From NCBI RefSeq assembly GCF_964204865.1, contig NC_135263.1, positions 6,140,501-6,204,500 on the forward strand: 64,000 bases of DNA. The letters are read 5' to 3'. A program made the translations under genes and the position numbers. The DNA comes from Styela clava (lineage: Eukaryota; Chordata; Ascidiacea; Stolidobranchia; Styelidae). The notes under the pieces are model-generated. The model saw nothing but the letters and a program-made list of their open reading frames with translations, did not search any database and had not been told where the DNA came from. Positions 24,240-36,900 of this stretch are shown in pieces; the first letter of the stretch is position 1; every line of letters begins with the position of its first letter.

Positions 24240-26890
24240 TCAATCACTAGAACAATATAACCGTTGTTATATCCTCCATGGTGCCCATTCTCTTATGCTA
24301 ACTATTTGATTTTTTTCACCATTCCTTTTTAATAATAATTATATTATACTAATTTGATTTTGCTGTTTTTGTGAAACAATTTCACAATTTAAGGTAAACT
24401 AAATAATTCTGTGTGTCGTTATCAGGTATTGAATAGTTTGATATAGAAAATGTTAATAATCTACATTAATCTGGAATTTGAGTAATTAATTACATATCGT
24501 CATTTTAAACTTAAAGTCAACATAAATTATTACTATATATGGATGTTGCATGATCGAGTGGTATTATGAAGCAGCATGTAGGAACACCCTGATATATGAA
24601 GTAGACAATATTTCTGGATGGATTAATATATTGATCCTCTTTAATCAACTCGAAACTTCAAGCCTTTTTAAAAACGACTCCCTCCGACTTAGGTTGGTAA
24701 AAACTAGATTCTGACACCAGGTTGAAGAAATGTATTCCTAATCAAACTTCTAACTCCAAACTAAACTTTGACAATTAACGCTTTTTTCATGTAGCCCTTC
24801 AAATGTCCATTGAGAACTCTTAATAAATATATTTTGAGTTTTTTTTTTAAATACTGACTTCGATTATCACCGCTGAAAGTCTGAATTTTTGATTCTGTAG
24901 AATTAGAGATTGCAGGGGATTTGAAATTATGGCCTCGGCACTAGTATCAATAAAAGCATGCCAAACTCAGACTAATAATTCTACAGTGCCAATTGTTATG
25001 ATTTATCAGTGAAGTTGGATATAAATATTTTTAACCCTTTTTCATTTTTTAATGTTTCTTCATAAAATCCTAGTTTTCACCATAATAGTACCTCACTTGA
25101 GCGTTTGGGATATGGGCTCCCTATTAATTTGTTTTAAAACAATCAAAATACTTCAAATTGAAGATGGAAATTTAGGATACCAATTTCGCTGACATAGGCA
25201 TCCTCACACCTTATAATATTTGGAACAAAAATAAAAACCTATTAAATACTTCTAACTATAATGTGGAAAATGAGATGATTACTCTGTTGAAAATTTTTTG
25301 AGTTGTGTTTCTGCTAGGATTTTAAATTTCATCCAATGTACAATTGCTTCTTGTACTTGCCTGGTCAGCTTTGGCTTCGGTTGAATATTTCCATACATGT
25401 TTCTTTTTCCTTGCTAATTTATCAAAACATTTTCCAGTTCATTGAATCCATTAGTGCCTCAAACCTCGGAAGTTTTAGATTTCTTTTTTGTCGTATATTT
25501 ATTGTAATATATGTCCAGGCTGTATCATTAAGATTGGTATTATTTACAATTTCGTTCAACTTCACTAATGTTAAAATAGCAGGCCTCTAAGATAGCTAAT
25601 ATGCTACCTAACTATATTTGTACATTTTTGATGTCCAAACTAATATCCTTTTAACAATCCACTTTCTCATAGTCCACTTTCTTACTTTAAGTGTATAAAC
25701 TTGAATAAATAATCACATTATAAAGTGATATTGCAGTGTAAGTATGTAAAAACACAAGTCTGCTGTGTAAAAAGTGACAAATCATAATCAATTCAAGTTT
25801 AGGAGCTTTTCACTGGCACTGATAATACTGTTCTTGTTCATTTCATGTTGCCTAGTTTTCAAAATTAATTTTTGCTTTTTCAATTTCTTTAAATTCTAGA
25901 TGTCAGTTATAACTAATTCTAGAAATATATGATATTGTAAAATATGATTTCAAAATTTCAGTGAAATCATTACTGTGTTTAAGAATTGGAGTAATGGGTT
26001 TGTTAGTGCAGAAAATTGCAAAATTAAGTTTGTACAAAAGTGTTGCTTTTGCTGCATATTTGAACAATTTGAAGTATTCAAACTTCATATGTGAATTTGA
26101 TATCTGCGTTTAAATTAGATATTAGAAATAATTGGTAAATTTGGAGTTTGTTGGTGGTAATTTTCAAACTGTATTTCTATTAGCCAAAGCCCAAATATGT
26201 TTTTACTTAAGCAAGTGATCTCTTTCTTATGTAGTGGTGACAGGATCTGTACCCATAATCACCTCTCCAATATTGTGGGACTTCTGAACTTTTCGAACAG
26301 CAAACAAAACTTTTCTTCGGCAAACTTAATCATTGACAATCATTGCATTACTAAAAGGCTGGAGCAGTTTTCTTTTATGATATATTTGGTATATATGTGA
26401 AAAATGATCTGTATTAGCCGCCTCTGCTGGGTGCTGAAGAGCTACAGTTTTAAATAAAGGACCGTCGTCTTTCAGTTTGAACTATATATTATTGCCTGCG
26501 ATGCCATCATAGTAACCTAGAATACACTAATTATCTTTTGTTCAATATGTTTCGATTGTCCATTTGAATTTTTAGCACAATTATATATATAAATATATTA
26601 CTTTGATTATTAATGTATGTTTTTGACTGTTTCAATGCCAATATGTGTGAATTTGTTGTTTCTGTTTATACTTGAAGCGAGTTCATTGTGTATTTTTGTC
26701 ACCATTTATATGTCTTATACTCTTATTAAGATACTTTGTGTGTGTGAATTCTAATGAATTTTTTGCATGGATATTTGAAATGTTATAATATTTATCCTTT
26801 TGCTCTTGGTAATTTTTTTTATCACTAATGTGCACATATATGCTTAGGAAGTAAGACTTTATTATTGTTAAATAAAGTGTTGTTTCTTTC
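24240..26890. other. 3'UTR and intergenic between EPS15-like and DNAJC17 genes
   Basis: About 2.65 kb, AT-rich. AATAAA occurs at about 24821, a possible poly(A) signal. GACTCC and GACTTCG motifs near 24680 and 24860 suggest copies of the dispersed repeat. Open frames (for example 25336-25590) are low-complexity and unsupported. Confidence 0.45.
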
Positions 26891-26893
26891 CAG
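26883..26893 (+). promoter_or_regulatory. Splice or trans-splice acceptor before DNAJC17
   Basis: TTTCTTTCCAG is a strong pyrimidine-AG acceptor, 27 nt before the DNAJC17 ATG. The gene itself has no intron. It could close a 5'UTR intron or be a spliced-leader site. Confidence 0.55.
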
Positions 26894-26920
26894 AAAATTT
26901 TAGAAAAAAAAGTTAAGATA

Positions 26921-27865
26921 ATGACGGAATTAAAAGATTTAAAAAACAAGGATTTGTATCAGCTTTTTGAGATAAAACAGAATGCCACTGTGAAAGAGAT
27001 CAAGAAAGCGTATAGAAAGAAAGCACTGAAACTTCACCCTGATAAAAATCCCGATGACCCAAAAGCAGCGGCAATGTTTCACGAGCTTTCCGAAGCCTTG
27101 AAAATTCTTACAGATTTAGGTGCGAGGGCAGCGTATGACCATGTTCGAAACGCAAGAAAGGCCGCGGCTGAAAGAACAGAAAAACTGGATGATAAACGTA
27201 AAAAAGTCAAATTAGATTTGGAAGCTCGTGAAAAAGCTGCTGAAATGCAAGAAAGGGATTCTATGAAAACTGCTTCTAGAACTTTGAAACAAGAAATTGA
27301 AAGACTACGAGAAGAAGGATCGAGAATCCTACAAGAGGAACAGATCGCAATGAAGAAATTACTCAAAGAGGAAGCAGAAGAAAGAAAAAATAATCTTATG
27401 GCAGAACCAGCGAGATTAAAAATAAAGTGGAATATAAAAGATGGCGAGGAAAACTTATATTCACGAGATACTCTGATGAAAATTTTTATGAAGTATGGTA
27501 ACATTGTTGCGTTAATTGTATCAATGAAAAAGAAAAAAGGTAGCGCAGTCATAGAGTTCACAAGTGCTAAAGAAGCACAGTTGGCACATGATTCAGAAAT
27601 AGGATTCCCAGAAAATCCTCTCAGTATTATGTGGTTATCAGGAAAGCCTGCTGATCTGACTGCATATGCTCAACACTTCACTCAAAAGTTAGGTCTGAAT
27701 AAGGACGTGAATCGACATCATAAAAACGGTGATGTTGCACCTAAGTCCAAATATTCAGAAGAACCATCTAGTCAAGAAGATGATGACTTTGAATCACAGG
27801 TTCTCGAAAGAATGCGGAAAATGCAAGAACAGAAAAGACAACAAAAAGAGGATGAGAAAACATAA
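26921..27865 (+). CDS. DNAJC17: DnaJ homologue subfamily C member 17, intronless (314 aa)
   Basis: A J-domain plus RRM protein; in other species DNAJC17 (fission yeast Cwf23-like) is a spliceosome-associated cofactor. The J domain spans about residues 10-78, with YRKKALKLHPDKNPDDPKAA containing the HPD motif at 39-41 that stimulates Hsp70. A charged helical/coiled-coil stretch follows at about 80-165. The RRM is at about 165-245 (LKIKWNIKDG; LMKIFMKYGNIVALIVS; KGSAVIEFTSAKEA). The tail is charged. Length is close to human DNAJC17 (about 304). It is a single exon, 2.7 kb downstream of the EPS15-like gene on the same strand. A MITE is inserted 15 bp after the stop codon. Confidence 0.95.
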   Translation: MTELKDLKNKDLYQLFEIKQNATVKEIKKAYRKKALKLHPDKNPDDPKAAAMFHELSEALKILTDLGARAAYDHVRNARKAAAERTEKLDDKRKKVKLDLEAREKAAEMQERDSMKTASRTLKQEIERLREEGSRILQEEQIAMKKLLKEEAEERKNNLMAEPARLKIKWNIKDGEENLYSRDTLMKIFMKYGNIVALIVSMKKKKGSAVIEFTSAKEAQLAHDSEIGFPENPLSIMWLSGKPADLTAYAQHFTQKLGLNKDVNRHHKNGDVAPKSKYSEEPSSQEDDDFESQVLERMRKMQEQKRQQKEDEKT

Positions 27866-27880
27866 TGCACTATATATTTG

Positions 27881-27965
27881 GGCGCTCCCGAAGTATGTGC
27901 ACCAAGATGGGGTACTGCCTGAATCCTATCCTGGTACACATACTATATGCTACATCTGGAGCTCC
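27881..27965. mobile_element. Short-TIR MITE, GGCGCTCC family, copy B
   Basis: An 85-bp copy starting GGCGCTCCCGAAGTATGTG and ending CTACATCTGGAGCTCC. Near-identical flanks TATATTTG (27873-27880) and TACATTTG (27966-27973), 7 of 8 matching, indicate an 8-bp target duplication. It sits in the presumed 3'UTR of DNAJC17. Confidence 0.8.
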
Positions 27966-27973
27966 TACATTTG

Positions 27974-29160
27974 ATTGAAATTCAAACAAGTAAAGGAATT
28001 GTTGAAAAGAGAATTCAACAATGAAAAACCTGTTAACTGTATTGTGGGAGATATTGGGCCACCTTTGGAGATGGAATCAATTTGCTAGGGAAGAGGACCC
28101 TCTCTATACAGACAATCTAGAGAGATTGTCTGAAAAACTGAATGAAGTGAAATTGCTCATGTTCAATTCATGAGAATGCATACAAAGTTGAAAGTAAAGC
28201 GTGCTTGTGAGAAGGCACTAGTTATCAAGTTTGAATGAATAGAGCCAATTTTTGTTCAATACAATTTTGCACAGTTGTGCTTATTGGATGTATATAAAAG
28301 TCTGCCCCTGCTTTACCCCTCATATTTATGACTAGGAAAAGCATGCTGTATGGTATTATACCTAGGAAGTTATCGAGTTTTTACTGTTGGCATTGGCTAC
28401 AGTGCTTGACCAAGTAAACGAGTATGAAATGCTGAAATGCACGACTGGTTTGTGGACATAAGGGTACCTTACCCAAATTTTAACTGAGCAAGGCTAGATT
28501 TGTCCCATTTTATCTGATGATCTTAAGTTATAGGTATTTCTTATTCCACATCTGTGGTTTACCTTTATAGCTTATAAATAAACTCAGATGACAAATGCTC
28601 ATAGATGTAAATTTGTTGAGCACATGCATGTAACTTCTACCTGTTTGTGCTTTTTATTCAGTTACACAAATATGTTTTTACAAGTCTTGGCAGTGTTATG
28701 CATTTATATCCATATTAAGAAAATTCTATGAGCCTAAAAATTTTCGTATACATATACCGATAGAGATTGGTCAGAATATTTTGCTATCACTAAAGCGAGA
28801 GGCACTTCCAATTCATAAAGCACGTATTTTTATAATTAGCTTCCGCGAAGTGCGTACCCATCAGCCGTGACGTCAAGGCGGTACCGTACATTAATAAACT
28901 AATATTGCCGCCATACGTTTTGGTAATTCATTACCGTACTTCTCGATTGTGGAATCGAGAGTTCCATCAGAGTACCAAATCGTCGAAAAAAACAACAACT
29001 TCGGGTTGGAAAAGTTTGACTTCGATTGCTGGTTTGATTAAATGAAATTTTCTGGCCCTTCTAACTACGAAATAATCAAATTGATAACGAAAACTTGGCG
29101 AATTTATTGTCTTTTTAGTTTGTTTGAAAAGTTTGGCTTTAATGTTATATGCCTCTCAAT
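27974..29160. other. 3'UTR/intergenic after DNAJC17
   Basis: No coding region supported. A possible poly(A) signal AATAAA is at about 28576. A TGACGTCA (CRE-type) octamer occurs at 28868-28875 in a short GC-richer patch; no gene start is visible beside it. Confidence 0.4.
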
Positions 29161-29164
29161 ATTC

Positions 29165-29340
29165 CTATGTGTTGATAGGATGAGATTTACATATTTATCC
29201 CGGGGGAGAGGAAAGACAGCTTAATCATATGACGAACCACAGCCTTTCGTCCGGTAACCAGTCCAGGTAGGGTATGGGATTAGTTAGCCAATTATTTGTT
29301 TCGGAAGCACGGTCTTGATGATGGAGGAAGTCGTAACCGA
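29165..29340 (-). repeat. tRNA-derived SINE-like element, main family (tail part)
   Basis: On the minus strand it reads CTTCCTCCATCATC..., then GGACTGGTTACCGGACG, GGCTGTGGTTCG and GATAAATATGTAAATC. This closely matches 31320-31480. It lies just downstream of the CFAP141 stop codon. Confidence 0.75.
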
Positions 29341-29551
29341 CCAGCGGTTACGTGAAAACTCTTGACTCCTAATTTTGAAGGATGTGAACTTGCGATAAGT
29401 TACAATTTTTGGCGATCTATCGTCTTCGTAAACTTTAAACCTAAGCGAAAATGTAAGATTCCGACACCACAACCCTGCGGAAGACTCACAGTTGTGTTCT
29501 AATGTGTTTGTTTCTCCTACCCTACCCGAATAAAATAAAACACACATAAAA

Positions 29552-30831
29552 TCATGTCCGTTTTTTATAAAATGCCATTCCTTGTTTATGAATTTCCCGC
29601 TCATGCTGTTCGTATTCCGTCTCCAGTAATTTTTTCAAGGCGGCTCTCCGAACGGATACAAGAGCTCTTTTCGTTTTGTATAGCTGACTCGCATTTTCTT
29701 CTTTGTTCATGTCGTACCTGTAAAATATTTATAGCTATTATTTAAATATTTGTTTTACAGTGACGGGCGGCATTCTTTTTCACCCACAGGTGCATTGTTG
29801 TCATTCCGTATGATGCTGTTTGACGAGACTCTCAGAGTATAATATTTGAAGAGAATACGGTCATATCCTCGCGAGAGAAATCGTGTAGAGATTTAATCAT
29901 GGGGCGGACCATGATATTTGGTCATTTTATCAGCCCGAATATGGGAACAGCTAACTAGTACATCGTCCTAGACTTTGACTTCGAAGAGTCCAGCTATCTT
30001 TTCAAACGTAATTCTCAATCCACCAATGGATCGATAAACGGATTATGCACGGAAATGAATAGTGCAGCAGAAAGTGCGTTCTATCCGGCGAACAAAAAGC
30101 TTAGGAAGGTTTTGCAGGTGGAAGATAAATAAAAAACCATGGATCTGGTTCAGTTTTTGGGTTATGCTTTTACGTATGTTCCAGGTAATGCTGCATTGGT
30201 ATGCAATCTCAGCAGTTGTGTATAAATATATGCACCAAACTACATTGGGCACCACGGAAATTTCCTTAGACAATTTTTAAATGATGACTCAGTGTTTAAT
30301 GAAACAATTCGAGTCATAAGATACAGACCTCAATATTGGTCGAAAAAAAAGTTCTCTAGTATAGTGATTAACTTTTCTATCAATGCTTGTAAGTAGAAGA
30401 ACTGTTTCCAAAAATTGTTTTTAATTTTTCATACATGTAAAGCACCAAAATCTTAGTGCTTAGGGGCTCTTGAAGGATGATCCGGTCCTGCCAATAACAT
30501 ATACATCACTGATTTATGATATGTGCTGCGACGGGATTAATTCTAAATATTAGACGAATATCATTTTTTTACATTTTAAAGACCGAGACTGACAGGTGAA
30601 ATTAGGAAAACTAGACATTAGTAAGAGGTTGTACCTTTTTATCGTACTCGCTTCCTCGAGTCCTTCGGCCCAAGCAGCCTTCAGGCCCACGTCAAGTTCA
30701 GTTTGAACCACTTTAATTCTTTCCGCCATCAATTCATCTTTCATAATCCGGTCTTTCTCAATCTTTTGCTTTGAAACTGAATGCCCGCGAGGGTTGGGCA
30801 CCTCGTATCTTAGCGACATATTCATACTCAT
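29552..30831 (-). CDS. CFAP141: CFAP141 homologue (2 exons, 120 aa)
   Basis: Exons are 30831-30635 and 29717-29552. Donor AAAAG|GTACAA and acceptor TTTTTACAG|GTACGAC join in phase to read ...IKRYDMNKEE. The C-terminal half (LVSVRRAALKKLLETEYEQ, then HEREIHKQGMAFYKKR) matches the human C1orf189/CFAP141 pattern of VRQAAL, then LFEKE, then a GKAFY-type end. Family members are small helical microtubule-inner proteins of ciliary doublets, so an axonemal role is inferred. Predicted to be almost wholly helical; no signal peptide or membrane span. Start ATG chosen as the first of two close methionines (MSMNMSLRYEVP). The gene is small and divergent, so the name rests mainly on the C-terminal block. 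Confidence 0.78.
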
Positions 30832-33800
30832 TTTGTAGCTGTTTATTGCGAATTACTTTACTATACTATAAAGTAAACGAACTATAGCAATTAAATTTGT
30901 TGAAAAGTATTAAATTGAAAAGTTTTGCAATCGGTTGTGATGTCATAAAAGATGAGAAATAATCAGTTTCTCTTTAACAACAAAACTAATACTGGAACAG
31001 ATAAGATGAATAATGGATCTCGGCGATTAGCTCGTGATAAGCGGCACCTGGGATCACCCTGGGCTGGTTCGAATCCCACGGCCTGTCTTCTGGTCGCAGT
31101 AACGTGTTGTGTTCACTCACCCACTGGACGGCTGCGTCCTCTTCAATCCGAAAGAAAAAACATTGGCTCGGCGGTGTTGTGCATCCCTATAAGCGTTCGG
31201 AATACGTTGTCGCAGCACCTCTAATTACCCTGGTGGGTTCGCAGATTCCAATCCCGTTGGCGATAATTATGTGCGAGAGGATTGTTGGACTCCTCGCCGC
31301 TGTATGATGGTTCATGTAACTTCTGGTCAGTTACGGCTTCCTCCACCATCTGAAAACAAAATAACTTGCTAACTCATCCCATACCCGACATGTACTGGTA
31401 AACGGACGAGAGGCCGTGGTTCGACCTATGATTAACCGGTCTTATCTACTTTCCTTTCCCTCTAGATAAATATGTAAATCCTATCCTATATTAATTATTG
31501 CATACACGACATGGACTGGTGAGCGGACAAGAAGTCGTATTACTACACAAAACCTGTACCAAAAACGGGACGAAGAGAAGTGATTTTTACCGGAGTTTTT
31601 ATACTTTATATTTGTAAATCTTCGAAGGCTCATCGCCTGGGCGCGACTAATATACACTATTGCATCTGGTCCACCCTAACGAAGTCATCAAAAACAATTT
31701 CACTGCTATGGTACTTTATTTCAATAAAAAAAAATAAAACGTAAATATAGAGAGAAATCATAATTCAAATAAACATATAAGAAGGTTAACAGAATAGTAC
31801 AGAATAATTTTACTCAATCAGAATATGGTTATCAATAGATGTGCTGCGTCAGTAACGTTTGATGAGTATGAGTGAATTGTAATGAGTATAAACCTTATTC
31901 AAGTTCAAAATTGCGAATTTTCACTCGAATACTATTTTTACTGGTTGGACAACCAGTGAACAATATTTCAACAAAGTAATGACACTTGAGACTGGGATGG
32001 ATTGAATCAAAATATTCAAATACCGATTTTTAGTAGGCTATTTCAAACAGTCAAAAGCAGCTTGGAAATCATGTTCTTGCAATGACAAACTTTTCGTTCA
32101 GTAAACAAGACTAATATAGATTCTTGGTTTTACTTAGGCAGCACTCCTTCATATCACACTCAAACTCATAACCTACACTCACTAAAATATTTGCATTGAT
32201 TAGGCAAGTTTATTTAATCACTTGGGTCTGCGGCTTGCTGGTATCAAATATGAGTACCAAGTCGAGACGAGGGACGAATCATTCGAGTCAAGTATGAAGT
32301 CGAACCAATCACTGAGTTAAGTTCATTGACATTTAGTTGACTCGAATCACTTCGAGTTATTGATAAATGGTTTGTCTAACTCGAGTGAATTCAATGGCTG
32401 AGCCCTTCCCAACACTGATGCTTGTTTAAGTTATATTTGAAGTTTCAATCAAAACAGTACTGAGTTACCTGAAATAAATCAATTTTCTGATGTACTGCTT
32501 ATCGCAAAACTGATGGAAAATGAAGGGGAAATTCCATTTGACAGAATCGACAAAACTAATGATAATCCAACAACATACATTGTTTTAACACGTTTGAAAA
32601 GGCATTCTTTAGCAAAATTAAACATGTCCGTCAGATTAAGGTATCATGCATTTCAGAGATGAATAAAAAATAGAAAATTAATGAATAGCACTGTAACATA
32701 CTGTGATTTAGATTTATTTAAATGAATTGTTGATAAAATATAATAATAAGAAAATTACTACGCAAAAAATTAGTGTCAAAAAAGAAAAAACAACCGAATA
32801 GAGAAAAAAAAATTAAACGAAAGTAGTACATTGCACATAAAGAAACTTGGTAACAATTTTTGTTTTTATCTAAGAATTTAAAACATGATGGAAGCTAGCA
32901 TAAAATAATGCTAATAAAAATATGAATTTTGATTAAAATGTTTAACAAAACAGATAACAATAAAACGATAGTGTCAGGGTAATAAACAACATGATGTCAT
33001 TGCCTCCTGCAAATATTTCAACTTTGGCACACACCAAGTAAGTCCACTTAGTGCAAACATTATTGATAACTTCAAAATCAATTTGGTTAATTTAACCTTA
33101 TTCGGTGCAACGAATTGAGATAAAATAGAATTTCTTCATTGCGAATTATATCAACTAATTTTTATTATCAAATATCGCCAAATAATTTTGAAAATTTGCC
33201 AATATTACTGAATGGTCAAATCCCTTTTGCAGAGTACAAATGACTTTCGACTTCAATGAAAACAAGACAGAACAGACTAACTAGAAAGTATGATACTATA
33301 TGATGAGCGTTCTGGTGAGAATAGAATAAGAATCATAGTTCAACTTTATGGGCAGTGACTTATAGTAAATTACAGTTACTGGCACGCAGTCAACACCACA
33401 TTAAAAAAAACAGTCCAGTCAGGTAATCCCAAATACTATCTGTAACCTGCTGTACATATCACACATATTGACATGCTGACTTTTTAAATATACTATTATT
33501 TTTGATTACTTTCGAGCAATATAATTTAACAAGTTGAACATAAAAATGAATTTCAAAGTCCCAAACCCACTTTTTGCAAGATAACATAAACTCGGAAAAG
33601 CAATAAAATTCCTACCACAGTAACACACAATTGCTGGCGAAACCTTACCATTTATAAAAATATTATTTTTGACTATCTGATTTATATCAGAATTATCAAT
33701 ATTAAATTCGTAAATACTTAAATGACTCAAATATAATGATGAAATAAGAAAATTCACTCAATTAATTAGCGCCCTTAGTCCCATTAACAACAAGTCTTCA

Positions 33801-33909
33801 AAAAAAAAAAAAAGTTGTAAAATTGCTTATATCTGACTTTGAAATTGTACAGCACTCTGATCAATCGAAGTTAATTTAATTGCGGACAGTGGAGAGTTAT
33901 TTCAATTAT
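30832..33909. other. Intergenic between CFAP141 and GAB
   Basis: Upstream of CFAP141 and downstream of the GAB stop codon. It contains the SINE-like element at 31015-31540 and, beyond that, about 2.3 kb of AT-rich DNA with simple A runs and no supported gene. Some of the right side is probably GAB 3'UTR. Confidence 0.45.
31015..31540 (+). repeat. tRNA-derived SINE-like element, longest copy
   Basis: Head at 31023-31090 has TTAGCTCGTGATAAGCGG and GGTTCGAATCCCACGG, tRNA A/B-box-like. A second head-like part follows (GGTGGGTTCGCAGATTCCAA), then CTTCCTCCACCATC, ACATGTACTGGTAAACGGAC, GGCCGTGGTTCG and TAAATATGTAAATCC. A partial second tail (ACATGGACTGGTGAGCGGAC) lies at 31510-31540. It could be mistaken for a tRNA gene, but no cloverleaf closes. 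Confidence 0.7.
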
Positions 33910-36900
33910 TCAATCCTTTCCTCTTCCTAACGAATGCGCTTCAGAGTGTGCTCGTTGTTGCATTTTCTGTCGTTCTTTCTTTGACAGTTCGAGAGCTCTG
34001 GTTTTGCCGACGTCAAGTTGGAAATATTCCACAGATGGTTCACTTGGTACATTCCTAAATAATCAAGTGAAAAGAATAAAAAATAATTAACAAAAAAATG
34101 GATTCAAAGCCAAAGGAGCGAACCATGATAAACCAAAAGAGCGATTTTGAATTTCAGGGATAGGATTTCTATGTTTATCACTGGGGAGTGAAAAAACAAC
34201 CAAATCATATGGTGGACCACTGCCTCTTGTCCAACCGCCAGTCCATGGCGAGTACTGAAATTAGTCAACAAGTTATTCATTCAAAATTCATGTACTTGGT
34301 GGCGGAGAAAATTGGACTAAGAAAATCAAATTTTAATAATAGAAACTTTGGCGTACGCAAGCCTACTATAACAGACTGTAAAGAGAGCTTAGAAACTTGA
34401 TGTTGTTTGTGTTCTTGTACAAAAATTTTGACACACAGTATAACAATTATAAAACTCGGACTCCAGAAAATTCAAAATCTCGACTCTGACTTCACGCCTT
34501 GACTACAACAATCACCCCACAATAAATCATGTTCTTATATTCGCATCAGAAAATTAGGAAAATTGAATCTCCACCGAGCAAAAAATGTATTTATTGGAAT
34601 ACACAACAACAAAATTAGGTACTCTGGAAGTATGTGAACCAAGATGGCAGACACCAGAACATAGTATGTGTACCAGGTTAGGGTCAGGCCATAATTTCAG
34701 GTACAAATACTATGGGAGTCACTTGGCTAGTCTTCAAACTCGTAATAGAACATACTACCTGGTACACATACTTCGTTCCAGTGGCCGCCACTTTGATTCA
34801 CATACTTCGGGAGTACCCAAAATTATTCACAAATTCAAAAGAAGAAGAACCAACTTACCGATCATCTGCGGGTGGTTGAACTTGAGCGTTAATTTCAATA
34901 TATTTGATTTCTTTATCAGCATCGGGAGGAGGTGGAACAACAGTTGAAGGTCCATATGCTGACGGGCCAAGTGGAAAGAATGAACCAGAATGCAAACTAC
35001 TTCCGCTGAATAAAGAATCTCCAGTGGATGGCGTCTAAAAATAAATGTATATATCTCTTGATTAGAGCCACAGCAGTAACATCACATCTGAATAAGATAG
35101 GATGTTGTCCAAATAATACTGTAATATTTTTTTGCTCAAAGCAGCGCCACACATGCTTACTCCTTCACCAATTCCTCCGACTGTAATGCATTTATTCTTT
35201 TGCTTCCATTTGCTGGCTTTTTTATTATTAAGCGTAGTGCATAAAATAACTGATGAAAACCAGTAATATCAAATCTAAATAAATTTGGAAAACAAGTGTT
35301 CAACAGCCCATGCTTGGGAAAGTTTTCTCTTTGTATCGAAGAAGCGTCGTTACTTTGACAGGAAACCCGAAAAATTAAGAATAAAATAAACTTACCATGC
35401 TTGGTTTCGGTGGCCTTGAAGGTACGAAGCTGTGATCTTCACTTGATTTCGGAGGTCGCTTTGGCAGCATTTTCGATTCGTCCCAGCCCATTGGTGCTAC
35501 AGTATTCATTCTCATGTTAGCTGGTTTCGGTGGTCTCTCAGGAACAGCAGAAGGATCGTAACCTAATTGACTATTATTCCTATGGGACTCATGGCTGGGT
35601 GTATAGGGCCGCCCCGGTAGTTGAGAAATCTGTGTTGCCATCGGAGGGGACCTGGGTGACAAGCTTGAAAAACTATGTTTAGGCGGCCTCTGAGGTGGGG
35701 TGGGGCTCACACTCAAACGGGAATTAAAATCATTCAACTTGGCGTGTTGCGGTGACGTTATACTACTACTTCTTGACCCAATTGGGCTGAAACCTCCCCC
35801 GTATTGCAATGATTTAGGTTCGTTAACGATAGGCATGGTATGAACGACCGAAGTATGAGGCGGTGATACAGCTTCATCACTCTCATAACTATCTCTCGAA
35901 TTGTTCTTTTTACGAGTGTCGAGACCACTTTGAGAAGATCCACCGTCCGAACCAAGGCTTTTTCTTCCAGGTTTTAAGTCTCTATGTACAGGTGGAGGAA
36001 CGTCAAAACTATCTGCTAACCGAACATGGGCCGGTGGAACATGTGATGAAAACATTGCTAACGTTGGCGCAGACGTCATAATAGTATACGGGTCTTGATC
36101 TTCTTCGTTGAATTCTATTGACTGTGATGACATTTTTTCATAGCTAGGATGTCCCTCGTCATCAACTTTATGGAAGGCATCTTGATGCTGTAACGGTGGC
36201 CTCACAGGCGTGTCACTCAGTTTACGTGGCATGTCATAAATACTGGTATCGGCAGCTGAATAAAGAATAAAATATGTTTAAAATTTCAGCAAAAACAAAA
36301 AACTGTTCAAATATGGAATTTCCTTTGAAACATTTACTGATCTGATTTTATTTGTAATAAGCCCAGTTGTAGAAAATATCTGAGGTTTGTGAAGCCTCAT
36401 TGTACAATTTTATAGTGGGATTCTGTTCCGAGATTTTCCGTCTAGTCTGAACCCTGAAATGTCTTTGTTTATCGTTACAAGGCTTTGGAGTTGTTGTTTG
36501 GCATGTTTTCGTTCACTGGAGTCGAAACCGAAGTTATAATTTCAAACACCCCAAAGTCAGAGTCCAAATTCTGAATTCCCCGGCGTTGAGATTTCAGACT
36601 TTCGATGATGTGACAAAGTCAGAATTTTTCAAAAAGATTTAAAAACTATTAGGTTTACTCAGTCTATTTAAAAATGCTTGCATATGAAAAAATTTTATAA
36701 TCAAAATTTCATTTCATCGCAGTTGGATTCGGAGTCAAAATTTTGTACAACTACAATTGAGTCCGAACCAATATGGCCATTGGTCACAAGCAAACTTCTA
36801 TTCAGTGCAAGTTTATCTTCTGTATGATTAAGTTACGTTCTAATGACCCCATATAATAAATTAATAAATGACTATTATTACATAACAAAATAATCACAAT

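Noticed and set aside
31023..31090. Functional tRNA gene
   Set aside because: A B box (GGTTCGAATCC) is present, but no complete cloverleaf can be formed and it continues into the SINE-like body.
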